This document shows, in pieces, positions 1-25,492 of a stretch of DNA of 64,000 bases. Made by a program: the position numbers and the translations under genes. The notes below the pieces were generated by a model. That model was not told the DNA's origin and did no database searches. It saw nothing but the letters and a program-made list of their open reading frames with translations. Origin of the DNA: Congeria kusceri (lineage: Eukaryota > Mollusca > Bivalvia > Myida > Dreissenidae). Position 1 is the stretch's first letter, and every line of letters starts with the position of its first letter. The DNA lies in NCBI GenBank assembly GCA_027627225.1, contig CM051036.1, positions 36,106,426 through 36,170,425 of the forward strand, given 5' to 3'.

Positions 1-1008
1 ATTTATCTCCACGATGCTAAATGCAGTCGGAATGCATGTGAATGCATGCAAATATCATATTGTACATATAAGTTGTCAGACATTAAGCATTTTGCTTGAT
101 ATTTAAGGACTAAAAATACACAGGTATCTTAGTTTGTAACAAACAATAATTGATTGAAAGGTATTTTTTTACCTAATTGTTTACGAAAACGTGTTCTTAT
201 TATAATTCGTTTTAAATTGCCCGGTTTTGACGATCTTTCACGAGCATAAAAACGATTAGTAGATATTGTATCAACAAATACTTATAATAAAACCCTTTGC
301 GATTATACCCTAAATAATGTAAATGTTATATCCCATCATATTATTTCATCTAGCTAAAATTCTGTTTTATCGAAAGTACATCAATCGTATTTGAAACAGA
401 TTCGCATATGATATGATGCGCAATGAAATTGTTATCAGAAATGTATATCTACACCTTGTTATCATAGCAAAGGGACAAAGTGTTGTTATATTTTATTCAT
501 AAAATCTATTTACAGCACAATATTAAAACAATGTTATATGAATTTAAAATGAATTTATGAACAGCTTGGACACATATAGGAAACATGCTTGAAGATGGAA
601 ATTTGAAAACAGAATGATTGAAGTGAACGGTGTTCTAAAAAGCCATGTATCAAATATCATTCACAAGAGAATGTGTGTCTTGTACATCATAACACATTTT
701 AACTACTATATACATAAGATGAAATATAATTCAGTTAGTATTCCTGTATAACTTAAATCTTATTTGATTTTTCTTTATTATAATATAAGGATAGTATAAT
801 TAAAATAAACGCACAACATTTATTTTCAACATGTTAAGTAAATTCGTGAAAGGTAAGATTAGTCGTGATTTTAGAATGTTTAAACATTTTAGTAAAGATA
901 ATTAAGGCCACGTTTCTAACAAAAACAACATATCTCTTTCATTATTTACCACATTCTAAGTTTTTGAAACGTGTATATTCTAATATATGCTAATTTGATA
1001 ACGTTGAT
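1..1008. other. 3' flank of the RGK gene, no gene seen
   Basis: AT-rich sequence with no open reading frame of note and no recognisable repeat. It lies downstream of the minus-strand stop codon at 1322-1324, so its right part probably contains the 3' untranslated region. AATAAA-like words on the minus strand occur near 819-824 and 775-780 and could be polyadenylation signals. That is inference only. Confidence 0.4.
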
Positions 1009-1104
1009 GAAGATGATGAGGACGAGGATTATGACGGTGGTGGTAATAATGATGATGATGATGATGATGATGATGATAATGAGGATGATGATGATGATGA
1101 TGAA
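1009..1104. repeat. (GAT)n microsatellite
   Basis: Imperfect run of GAT/GAG/GAC triplets, purest at 1048-1104 apart from a short TAATGAG interruption near 1077. It sits about 220 bp beyond the stop codon of the minus-strand GTPase gene, so it may be transcribed in its 3' UTR. The poly-isoleucine reading frame across it is a simple-repeat artefact. Confidence 0.85.
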
Positions 1105-1321
1105 AATGGAAACATAAGAATTTAACATAATATAACGTACGTGACGATTATATCAGCCTATCACGTGTTTCAAATTGTAAAACGCAACCGATCGCCTAAC
1201 ACTGTCTCAAGAAGTACCCATGCTCGTTATGTATACTGTATACGATGTGATGTTCACATATTGGTCCCATGCACCAACAAGTCTTCGAAAAGCGTTGGAT
1301 AAAATATGATAAATAGTTTCG

Positions 1322-14623
<13,302 letters not shown>

Positions 14624-15654
14624 ATTTCGTTATACCGGTTTAATACCAGTCAGTGTAATAAAATATTACTACGAATCAATAATTAGATTCATTGCAATTA
14701 AACAGGTCCGTATTTTCGAAATTTACTACTGTATGCTCTCAATAGAATCGTTAATAGGCATGTTTTATTGTAGACATACAGAATATTAACAATGCCAAAC
14801 ACATGTAAGTAACAGATTACCATACACATGCGACCAATCGACTATAGATAATGTGATACACGCGTTAATTAATCCGCGGGGAAATGCGTGTGTCCGACAG
14901 TTTCCCGTATTAATCTTGTGGTTAAATGTAATGCACATTAATATCCAATATGACTTTTGGAAGGTTTCCAAGCATCCACAATTAACTCCTTGGTAATTAT
15001 GTTACCACTTCTATAAAGCTCAACTATATAACTATTCTACGCAATATGTGCGGGAAATCCATACAAACGTGTTATGTCTAACCTCTCTTAAGAATTAAGC
15101 TCCAACTGTTGCCAATATTCTCGATCGATTTCATAATCTCACCTTGCAGTTTTCAATTTTCCGTGCAGATTTTACGCCAAGAACTACACAATTTATGATC
15201 AATTGCGACGATATTTTTGTCATTTCTTTCACGTATTCCGCTTTGAAACATGGTAAAAAACATTCATTGTCCGCGCTGTGAATGATCCAAATGAAGCAAC
15301 AAAAAGCATGCTGTCTTCTTGACAAAATGCCCATAATCAAGACAATATAAAACAAAATATCAAACCAGTCTTATGTGTTATCTCGTCTGCCGACGTCTTG
15401 GGTGTGATTGATTTTCAATACAAGATCATTCTTTTTTTCATCAATTCTAGACATAGCGGTTGCATGCCATGCCTGAGAAGGCCCCTTGACAGGAAAATGG
15501 ATCTTTGATTCAAGTCTGTAACGCAACTAGTCTGGCGTAATTACAGAGGAAAGCTGACATCGCAGTAAGAGGCAGCAATGGTAAACCAATCCAAGGCCAA
15601 TGTGTTTGGCAGCTATCGATAGAAATACTTCAGTTGTAATTATCGTGATGAAAA
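14624..15654. other. 5' flank of the RGK gene
   Basis: Holds the 5' UTR and perhaps the promoter or an upstream intron. No TATA or non-coding exon could be assigned. The open frame at 15131-15355 (minus) shows no domain. Confidence 0.35.
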
Positions 15655-17806
15655 CACTGGGTGAGACGTGACAACGGGTATTGGTCAATTATCGAGCCAA
15701 AATAGAGCAGCGATATAGAAAACAACTCCAATGCCAACTAAATTGCAAAGACCGCAATATACTTACTTTGACCGATAGAATTAAAAAAAAGTGAATAATC
15801 AGTAAATAAACGTAAACTGCTCGCTGCAAAAAAAGGAGCTCCTCGTTTGTTTCTTTCAATTATTGATGAGTTTAAACCTGTTTAGAAAAATGTGAATCGA
15901 GCGATTGTTTACGAATACTATAAAGAACATTTCCTGAAATGTTCAGCTACTTTTGGTGCGTATTAAGTAAGTTCTACTTCTTAAACAATACCAACTCGTG
16001 TACTGAGTATTGCATGCACGTGTACGGAGTATTGCAATGTTTCAATAATTATATTAAAACAAAAAGACAAGTAAATCAAGTAACTTAAATTCTTATCTTA
16101 ACTCACGTTTACGTTTCTTCTCAGAGGCACCGGTGCAGGGCTGTTTTATCACAATCAACTCTTATTATTCAAATTCACCATCGATAAGAAAAGGCAAATG
16201 AGAATAACATTCAGTGTTGTCGATTATCTCTGCATTTAATCAAACACAAATAAAAAAGACATAATAATATAAGATCTTATCAGATCTGTATGTCAGTCGT
16301 GGCAATCGTGTAAATCGTAGAAAATTATTGAACGGTTCAAAAATTCCCTACCATTAACACAATTAACTGCGATCATTTCTCCATCGGGATCATCGTATCA
16401 GATCTTATTGCATCGTAACAAAGCGCGACAAATCGTATATAATCGTGCTTTAAATCGTGGTGATCGGAATCGATCGTAAACAAGAAAAACACCACGCTCT
16501 CTTAAGCTGTCTTGCGATACCAAGAAACAATGCACTCAATAGTCAGTCGGGCTTTACTTATATCATTCAGGTCCAGCCGTAGCTCCAAATCGTGAACTCG
16601 ATCATGATCGTAAAAGATATTGCTACCACAATCATGTCCTATTCTAACGGAGCGCATTGATTCTTGAAGAGCGTATCGGTAGTTATCTGCACGTACTAGA
16701 AAGTCCTAATTCTGGGAACCCGATCGTAATGATTGTGTCAGATGGAGACCCAATCGTGGACTCGATCGAAACAATCCCAACGGAACGTAATTATGTAATC
16801 GTATCTAAACTGGAGATAAGACCGTGAAAGATCGTGACACCTGTTTTTGACAAATCGTGATCAGATCGCAACCAAGCGTAAAACTTCGTATCAAAACTTA
16901 TGGAATCGCAGCCAAGCCTAAAATCGCAGCCAAATACCACGATCAGCTACAAATGGCCAATCGTGGCGGATCGCACGACAGTGGGAACCTAACATAAACG
17001 TAGAACTTATTATGCAAGCTTGATCGTATTCCGGGTTTTGGCGAAGAATGAAATATTTTGTCGATAAACCCATGACTGAGTACATGAACAGATTTACGTC
17101 ATAGCATTTATCGGCTTATGCAAACTGTTAAAGCAACATACCAATAAACTAAAGACGGGCAACAGTTACACAATTAGCCATATACACTATACTATTTAAA
17201 GCAATTCGACCCACAAATGCCGTACTCGTACACCAAACGCTAGCTCTGTCAAACTAAGGTGTAATAACAACCAAAAAAGACGCACACCATACACCGGCTG
17301 ACTTACACCAATGAGACACCACAGTATATTAGTAAACAATACTCAGTACAGTAGCCTGCAATACACAGTACACGAGCAACTGAATAAATCAATCCCCACT
17401 ACACCTGTCACAATAATATTGCAGTCCATATCTCAGCCATTTATTAGTCAAAATTACTGGATCTTGGAACATGTGTTCATTATAGCATATGTAAACAATC
17501 GCTCGATTCACATTTTTCTACACATGTTTAAAATATTAAATAATAGACTGAAATGAGCGAGGACCGGCAATTTGTCCGCGAGCATTTGTTTTTTAAACGA
17601 TGATTATGTACTGTTCATCTATAACATTGTCATAGCAATTAAATGAATGTCTTCCAAATTTATTTGGCAGTCTACATAAGCACCTGTTTATAGCATATTA
17701 TCAACGAATTAATTTAAATCGGCATAAAACTTTACGTTTGTGTAGTGAGCCTGCTCTATTTTGGCTCGATCATTGGCCAATATCCGGTGTGACGTCTTAC
17801 CCAGTG
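15655..17806. mobile_element. Long-TIR DNA element, non-autonomous (about 2.15 kb)
   Basis: Left end CACTGGGTGAGACGTGACAA at 15655. The right end at 17806 is its inverted partner (GTGACGTCTTACCCAGTG). The arms then share TATTGGTCAATTATCGAGCC against GGCTCGATCATTGGCCAATA, and further in GTGAATCGAGCGATTGTTTA (near 15893) against TAAACAATCGCTCGATTCAC (near 17490). Imperfect inverted arms therefore run about 270 bp on the left and 330 bp on the right. The interior has no transposase frame. No clear target duplication was seen; both flanks are merely A-rich. The superfamily is unknown. Confidence 0.7.
16305..17028 (+). repeat. Strand-biased cluster of ATCGT words
   Basis: By direct count this 724-bp interior part of the long-TIR element holds 17 ATCGT pentamers on the plus strand (mostly as AATCGTG, AATCGTA or GATCGTA) and one ACGAT. 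By chance fewer than one per strand would be expected. Spacing is irregular, so it is not a simple tandem repeat. It may be a degenerate repeat or an array of protein-binding sites. Nothing further can be said from sequence. Confidence 0.65.
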
Positions 17807-17919
17807 CAAAAGGGGTTTGCTGTTATGTTTTAGTGCGCATCTTATAAGAACTGAAATTTCTACAAATTTATACCACTTTTGAAAGAATAATGATTACTAT
17901 AATTATTTTAATGATGATA

Positions 17920-17982
17920 ATAAAATGATAATTAATAATAATAATAATATTATTATTATTTCTATTATGATTATTATTATTA

Positions 17983-18046
<64 letters not shown>

Positions 18047-18110
18047 TCTATTATTATTATTGTTATTTTTATTTATTTTTATTAGTATTTTGCTATTATT
18101 TTAATTATTA
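17920..18110. repeat. (TAA)n/(TTA)n microsatellite
   Basis: AATAATAAT to about 17948, then a long TTA/TTAT run to about 18064 with a few ATTTCTATT interruptions, so the left end is inverted relative to the rest and could fold back. There is no gene in or around it. Confidence 0.92.
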
Positions 18111-18999
18111 GTACATGCAACATCAGTTTTTGTATTTGCATGAGTAAAACCTTCTTACATTAAAAACTAGTGACCCTTTCTTAAATGCACTTTTTTTGGT
18201 CTTCAGCATTCATTACCATTAAATGTTGGCGAGCATATATTCGCCTCAAAGCGACATTGAAGTACACGAATATAATATAGTGAAAAAGTTGGCAGCTTGC
18301 TCTCCTTTAATGCATTGATCTTGTGATACATGATCCTTGACTGCCGTATATCCGACAATATGTTGCATGATTTGACCTTCGCATATAAAGTAGGAATAAC
18401 GATTTAGTATTGTTCTAGGTCATTCCACTTAACAGTTTTTTTATTTTCCGTAATTTCACATGTATTTGAATTTATTGGTTGGGACCATATAATGTATACA
18501 GGTTGCTGGTGCTGGTTTTTTCAGCAGGAATTTTGGTTAAACAAGCCAGCTTCAAAACATGTATTTTAGAAATCAAATATTAACTGGAAATTGCTGCAGA
18601 ATTCGCCCCATATTTCGCTGGGGCATGAGACACTCTCGATCAACACATAACGCATTTCGACACAAGGCATACTGCATTCAGAATAAATATTTAATAAAGA
18701 GAACCAACATTGCATTCTTTCTACGTCTGATGCATTTAAATCACCAAAGATGGTTACATTAAACAACAACAATATAAGCGTGAAAAATGTTTCGTTTTAA
18801 GACATTCTAATTTATTAAGAAATTACGAAAAACCAACGTTCCACGAAAACATTTTACCATAATTATGCCAGACAAAATGAAAGGTTTCCAAATATATGAT
18901 ATTTAATATATAATAAAAGCCATGAATTATTTCAAATGATAAAAAAGACAGTACGATAATCGTTGTAATTTCTCGCCACACGTTTAACATAAATATTCA
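18111..18999. other. Intergenic, nothing recognised
   Basis: AT-rich sequence. Overlapping small open frames on both strands at 18559-18772 show no domain. Confidence 0.3.
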
Positions 19000-21550
19000 T
19001 CATGTATCACAGTAATTTGTGACATTTCTCTATTTCTGTGTTGATTGCCTGAAAATGGCCATTCCCAATTCGCCGTGGCGAACGTAATGACATTAAGAAT
19101 ATGTGTCATACGTGTGAATGAACAAGATCTGACAATGCGTGTGTATAAGTCTGCCTGATACATGTGCTGTAGTTAGGTCCAATGATTTTTTGCTCTTGAA
19201 AACGTATTTCGACACATATTACATATAATTATTGACACTTTTGATGACTACAACAATACGTGCCTCTACGACTTCTCATATTTTAAAATGTATTGTACTT
19301 AAAATGACTTATAATGTTCAGATTTACCTGATCCATGAATGTCAATACACTACATAGATAAGATAAATATATTACTTTTTTATGTCAATACACTACATAG
19401 ATAAATGTATTACTGTTTTTTTCTTTCAAGCATTCAAAAATTGAAAATATAGCGTTCTTTGTAACATTGAAAGCAACTTGTATTGCATTTATTAACATTA
19501 TTACAATTGCCTTTGAAGTTCTACAACATGTTATTTGGAAGACATAGAAACAGCATAAGAATGTTGAGGTTATATAAAGATGAAAAGTCAACGTTAATGC
19601 TATAGGAATTAGCAGTCACTTAATTAATCTAGTTGTTAATGAAAGCTTAAAAACCTTTATATATTAGATAAAGAGAGAAAGCTAATTCGTACTTTTAAAA
19701 TTAGACTTTTGACACTGTGAGCAGTATATGCTTATCGTAAGTACATCCGATATATATCATACAAATATTTCAAATAACAATCATAAATGTTATTTCATAC
19801 CAGTATAATGTAAATACAACATTGAAATGTATACCTTTCACAATTTAACAGCCGTAAACCTATAACGAATATGTTTGTTCTCACCTTCATGCTTTATTTC
19901 TCGAAGTTAAATATTTTCCAAATGAATATAAAGCATTAAAACGAAGTGTCACTTATGTTCCTCCAAAATTACTAACACTTTGTTCTGCAGTTGCCATTAA
20001 ATTGTCCGTGTCGATAATATTCAAATTTGTGTCTATTGAAACCACGCATTTGTCTCATTTATGAGCGGAAAATAATTGTGTCGGATTCTTTTGTCATTAC
20101 TTATTCCAGGAAAAATTAACGTTCACGTATTTTAAAGACAATGCAAAATGTCTATTGGTAACGTCAAACACATAGGGAACATGTCATTTACAAAGAAATT
20201 AAGAAGACATAGCATGGAAATCCTGTACTTTAACGACCGACATACGGACGGACGGTCGGGAGGGCGTGTGATTTGGAAGAGGGCAGATACACAAACGAAT
20301 AGATAGACAAACAGTTAGAAAATCATTAAGAATAAATATATATTTCCTGTTTGTTTCCCAATACTATTGATATTTACTTTATAATTGGAAAATTAGTTTT
20401 ATTAATTTTTTTTTTAACTATGATTATTTTATTGGCATACACGTATTGCTATATTTTACTATTTAACATGATTTACTAATGCGTCCCTCAACTGACACTG
20501 CAATACTGTTATAAGTATTACAATAATTTTATTTCATTTTTTTCAGGTTTAGCAACAGTGCATCGGTAACACATGTTTCATAGGATTTCGCGGTAAATGG
20601 AGATACGACGAATAAAAGACTACATTTCTATAACAGTTATTTGAGACATTTCTTTATTTCTGTCTTTAGTGCCTAGAAGTGCCCATTCCCACGTTGCCGT
20701 GACGAATGTATGGACATTAAGAGGATGTCAGATGTGTGAACAATATCTGATAATGCGTTTGAATAAGCCTTCGTGGTATAGGTGCTGAAGTTAGGTTCAA
20801 TGATTTTTGTGATTTAAAACATAATACAGAACATTGTTCACAATATATTAATGACGTCGAGCACGAAAAGGTTAAATCACGGTTAAACCCACTTCTTATA
20901 CAACAATTCTATTTTTCATAATTCCTCGACTATTTACGAGTCTTAAAATTTAGATGCTCTTACATTAGGGCAAGATTGTCACCGATTACATTGAAATAAA
21001 TTAATACATAAAATAAAAGCCAAGTTTCCATAAAAAAAACGAATCCGACAGAATTCATTTCTGTGGTTGCCATTAATTGTTCATAGTCAGTAATAAAACT
21101 TAACTTTCTTGTACCGAAATGATTCGATTGAATGACCGTTTATCCTTTTGTTTATCATTCAAAACAAGCAAAACGTGGAATGCTGAACGTGTTTACTTTG
21201 TTAAAGAAAGACTTTCATAATTAATCGTACAGATGTTGTAGTCATTTCATAAATGTCAAATGATTATTGCGAAGGTCAAATACATTGGAAACGTGTGATT
21301 TACAAAGACATGTGAAATTAAATAACATGCAACTTCCGTACTTAAAAACACTGACTGACCGTCAGACAGTAACTTGTTTGAAATACATATCTACTTTTCA
21401 ATCTGCAATGGTTTACTATTTTACAACACGTTTTGCTGATGTGTCAACACATGAAGACCAAATTTACACTGCAACTGCATTAAGTATTATAATAATTATA
21501 TATTTAACCTTTGAAGTTTAGCAACATGTTACTGGCAACACGTGTTGTAC
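19000..21550 (+). repeat. Diverged tandem duplication, unit about 1.0-1.6 kb
   Basis: Blocks recur in order. A GACATTTCT-TATTTCTGTG block followed by CCATTCCCA and GCCGTGGCGAACGTA appears at about 19020 and 20649. A TTGCCATTAA block appears at 19990 and 21067, and an ACATAGGGAACATGTCATTTACAAAG-like block at 20170 and 21280. A TTTGAAGTTTAGCAACATGTT-like block appears at about 19510, 20545 and 21507. Identity is perhaps 70-75 percent by eye. No coding potential is shared. A further partial copy is at 24290-24730. Confidence 0.65.
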
Positions 21551-22279
21551 TAATATAATTTGCTCTATATATAAAAATATACTCGATGAATACAATCATG
21601 CATTTCTTATAGAATGTAGTATATAAAAACATGCCTCTCTTGATAAATGCTAAAAGACTTTGTGTATTTGATAACAGCCTTCAGAATGTCTAGTGTACGC
21701 AACCTAAATGATATTAATTTAGCTCAATGAAGGAACGACATAAATATATTTATTTTATATATTGTACTATAGTAATACTCCATGCTGGAAAAAAATCATC
21801 TCCATTAATGTCAATGTTAAAGTTTCGTTGACTTTCTTTTAATACGACGATCAATTGTCGAACGACGTTTGTTCGTTGCCTTAATGGTTTGGATTGTGGA
21901 AAAGTGATTAACATCGTTTGTGTGGTTTTTGCTAGATTTCAAAGACTGCGACGTGCATTAAAGAACTGCCTGCATAAATGAAGGTGCGTTAAATGTATTC
22001 GAGACTTATTACAATTATTATTATATCTATAGCTTTACAATAAGTTAGCGCTGTGAAAAGTCACCATCAAACCGACTTGATTTAACAATGTGTACGCATG
22101 TTGTGAATAACAGTTAATAGAACTGGACTATTTTATGCCACAATTTTAAAATACTTTTTTTAATTTGTCATGTTTACTTTAAACTAGAAAATCTATCAAA
22201 TCCAAATAAAATTATTAGCAATCGTTTCTGTTTCGTATGGAGACATATAATAGGTAGATAATGTGATAAACTTGATTTG
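21551..22279. other. Intergenic, nothing recognised
   Basis: AT-rich sequence between the tandem duplication and the LINE fragment. No repeat or gene could be supported. Confidence 0.3.
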
Positions 22280-23416
22280 TATTACAATTATTACATTTAG
22301 TAGACCATTCACTAAAATATTTACATTCGGATCCGAAATCTGGGGCTTCGTCTATGGCGATACTATTGAGCATTCACAAATATATGTTTGTAAATACCTT
22401 TTAGGCGTTAAAACTGCCGTTAACAACTGTGTAGCTTTAGGTGAGTGTGGCCGTCTACCTATGTATGTTATATATCATACAAAATGTGTAAAATACTGGT
22501 GTAAACTTCTACAGTTGCCCAACAGTAGATATCCCAAGAATTTTTATAAACTGTTGAAGTCACTATATGGTTTAGGGAGGAGAAATTGGGCTACCAATGT
22601 AAAGGAGCTTCTTTTTAAATACGGCTTCGGTTTTATTTGGGTTTCTCAAGATGTTGGCGATATTCATCTTTTCATAATACAATTTAAACAACGGCTGATT
22701 GATTGCCCGACTCAAATATGGCACGAAAATATGAATGATTCCTCTAGATGTGATACCAATAGACAATTTAAAACCCTGTTAAACGCAGAACGACATTTAA
22801 ACATTCAAATGCCGTTTCAATATAGACAATCGTTAGCAAGATTTCGATGTTCGAGTCATAGATTTGGAATAGACAGTTAGAAATACCAAGGAACCTTAGA
22901 AGTTGTGCACAATGCCATACAGAAAACGGTACCATGATAATAGAGAATGAATATCATGTATTGTTTTAATGTTCAAAATATGCTGAAATTAGGCAACATT
23001 ATTTGTATAATTGTATCATGGTAGACAAAATGTTTTTAATTTCTATAATCTGTTAAAAATGATACTGAGTTTGTTATCAAAAAGTAAGCCTACGATGTTA
23101 TTAAAATAAAATATTCAAATGAAACATAAATAGTTGTAGTTTTATAGAGATAATTGCTATGTTTATAAGTTAACAATATACATTTATGTAAATGAAACAG
23201 AATAACAACATGTTATAGTTCTATAGAGGTAGTTGTTCGCTATATTTTGCTATATAATGTAGGCGTTGTTCAGTTTGTATGAACTGGTCATGTACATAAT
23301 AATAATATATATATTTGGACAACTCTGTGTGCTTTATATATGTATGTTTTATGTAATGTTGTATTATGGGCCGAGGCTTTTCTTTACAATAAACATACTA
23401 CTACTACTACTACTGA
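22280..23416 (+). mobile_element. LINE 3' fragment, plus strand, decayed
   Basis: A frame from about 22290 to 22880 reads like the C-terminal region that follows the reverse transcriptase palm in LINEs: GSEIWGF, then LLGVKTAVNN, GECGRLPMYV, VKYWCKLLQLP, NWATNVKELL and LIDCPTQIWHENM. After a frame change near 22870 the sequence continues with SCAQCH, then ENEYHVLF, a stop and CSKYAEIRQ, matching the usual CCHC-type knuckle near the end of such ORFs. It ends in a (CTA)n tail at 23396-23416 just after AATAAACATA, a typical 3' tail. The 5' part with the catalytic domain is missing. It is a dead copy. Confidence 0.8.
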
Positions 23417-23755
23417 AGTAATATTTTATCAAGGTAAGTATAGTATATAATTATGGTCTCCTTCATACTTTTGTCAATTGCCAATATAATTTATTAAGAT
23501 AACACGTTTGATTAACAAACTTCTCAGCAATATTATTTCCAAATACTAGTATTCGTTTTCGTTTTTGCCTGTTTCGCGAAAAAAACTGAATCCATCATAA
23601 AAATTATAAAAACTAAATGTTAACAGCTGTAGTCGGAATATTTGTGTTGCAAATACATTTACAGTTTTACGTTTGCAGTAAATTTGTCAGAGATCTATTA
23701 ATACATCTTTAATTGTTGCGCCTGTTGTCCGAAAAGTATATTAAGTTGTAGAGAA

Positions 23756-23897
23756 TTTCTTCATAAATGCCAAATGCTGGTTTCTTCTTCATAAATGCCA
23801 AATGCTGGTTTCTTCTTCATAAATGCCAAATGCTGGTTTCTTCTTCATAAATGCCAAATGCTGGTTTCTTCTTCATAAATGCCAAATGCTGGTTTCT
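23756..23897 (+). repeat. 28-bp tandem repeat, five copies
   Basis: Five nearly identical copies of TTCATAAATGCCAAATGCTGG plus a CTT-rich joint, period 28 bp (word ATAAATGCC at about 23763, 23791, 23819, 23847 and 23875). The copies are identical by eye, so the expansion is recent. Confidence 0.93.
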
Positions 23898-24090
23898 AAT
23901 GTATATACAAATGTATAACTGGAGTGCTTTGATCGATGACACCTATAACACGCAAAAAAGTAATTTGAGAAGATAACTAAACGTAGAAGTTAAATGAACT
24001 AACTGGTCGCGACGTCTTACATTCGATGAATACCCATTTCAAAAGTATCAGTCAATTAATGACTATCGCTAAAGGTTAAGACTATTACGT

Positions 24091-24186
24091 CACAAACATG
24101 CTCATTGTTGACTGTTGTACAGCTTATCCTTTACTACAAAACATGCTCATTGTTGACTGTTGTACAGCTTATCCTTTACTACAAAA
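24091..24186 (+). repeat. 46-bp direct duplication
   Basis: The stretch AACATGCTCATTGTTGACTG followed by TTGTACAGCTTATCCTTTAC is present twice in direct succession and is identical in both copies. It is a recent tandem duplication without coding content. Confidence 0.9.
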
Positions 24187-24289
24187 CAAGCATTGGACCA
24201 ATTGTGTGTAAACTTGATTATATTACATGGGCACACAGTTGGTGTGCGTTGTTTTTTTTTAATACGAATTTCAGTCACGCAGAGTGAGG

Positions 24290-24730
24290 TTATGTAACAT
24301 AATTCAGAGAAATAGCCGGCAGTTTACATTCTTTAAACCATTTCTACAATTTATATTTGTCTTTAGCCTTTCAAATATTGGAAATGTACCGTTCATTATT
24401 ACATTAAAATCAGCTCTATATTGCATTCATTACAACTGTATCTGAAGTTTTACACATGTTATAAGGAGGAATTAGTGACAGCCGGAAAGATACATAGTAA
24501 AAGTAATTTTCTGTTATAGAATGAGAGAATACAACGTTTTAGCTATTTAATATATTGTTCATTCAATATCTGCAACACGCAAAAATGCAATCGATAATAG
24601 GAAGACCTATGAAATGTCAGATCACTAGAAGTGGCAGTTAAGATAATTGACTTTATGGTTTCGATGTCTTGAATGAAAGAATTTCCAATTCAAAAGAATC
24701 GGTCAATTAATTTAAAGAACGAAATTATAT
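24290..24730 (+). repeat. Partial further copy of the 19-21.5 kb repeat
   Basis: Words near 24380-24470 (CCTTTCAAATATTGGAAAT, TTGCATTCATTACAACTGTA, TGAAGTTTTACACATGTTAT) match those near 19430-19530. The part near 24575-24720 (AACACGCAAAAATG, AATCGGTCAATTAAT) matches 23945-24060 (AACACGCAAAAAAG, TATCAGTCAATTAAT). Both are diverged. Confidence 0.5.
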
Positions 24731-25370
24731 GAAACTTCACCAACTGCTTGTACCCTAACGTAGTTATAACAGTTATTCTATTGCTCACATTTTTGGAAAA
24801 TATTTAACGAGAACAGATAATAATATACTTACAACTCCATATATCTTCTTTTGACTTTTGATATACCAATGAATTTCAAATACAACAAAATATTTTTAAT
24901 ATACCAAATACTCTTATCAAAACAAACATTCAGTACTTTTTTTCTACAAAAATAATATTGAGAAGACAACCAAAAGTACGTAAAATACACATTTCAGTCA
25001 TTTTGGTAGGCTGATGTACCATAAAATCAGAGAATAACTGGTGTTATTATACCTCACTTCGTATTCACCTTGTAAAATCCCATATACCCATCCTTGCATA
25101 ATTTTGATATGTCATAGCGTTGGATAGTAATATACACCGAACGGGGTATAATTTTTAATATACCTCGCGCGTGACTAAAATATACCCCGCGCGTGGGCCT
25201 AAAAATAGCAACTCGGGTTTTCCGAGAAATCCTTATTAGCTAGTGATCAGTAATCGCTTATTAAAATGTATTTAAAAAATCAATGTTGATGAGCGCTTGA
25301 GTTTCCTACAATAAACTTTATTTTACAATGTACGACTAGTTTGTTCTTTTAATTACAATATTTTTGTTCG
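24731..25370. other. Intergenic with GTATA/TATACC words
   Basis: No gene. Near 25140-25200 short related phrases recur (GGGGTATAATTTTTAATATA, TATACCTCGCGCGTGACTAA, TATACCCCGCGCGTGGG). They suggest a small degraded palindromic element but have no clear ends. Confidence 0.35.
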
Positions 25371-25492
25371 GTATAATAAAATAAATATCACAGGCATGTT
25401 GAGGGGTGCCTTCGGCCTCGGTTGACATCACTTTTCTCGGGGTGCAATATTTACTATACCCCTCAACTGCCTTTGATATTTATATATTATAC
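25371..25492. mobile_element. Short hairpin element, copy 1
   Basis: An inverted pair with left arm GTATAATAAAATAAATATCA then CAGGCATGTTGAGGGG, and right arm CCCCTCAACTGCCTTTGATA then TTTATATATTATAC. The arms pair over about 36 bp around an 86-bp or shorter loop that itself contains GCCTTCGGCCTCGG. A sister copy with the same terminal 20 bp is at 51013-51175. Confidence 0.7.

Noticed and set aside
22263..22880. A host protein of 205 residues
   Set aside because: The motifs (GSEIWGF, NWATNVKELL and the downstream knuckle) and the 3' tail are those of a LINE C-terminus, and the frame breaks near 22870.
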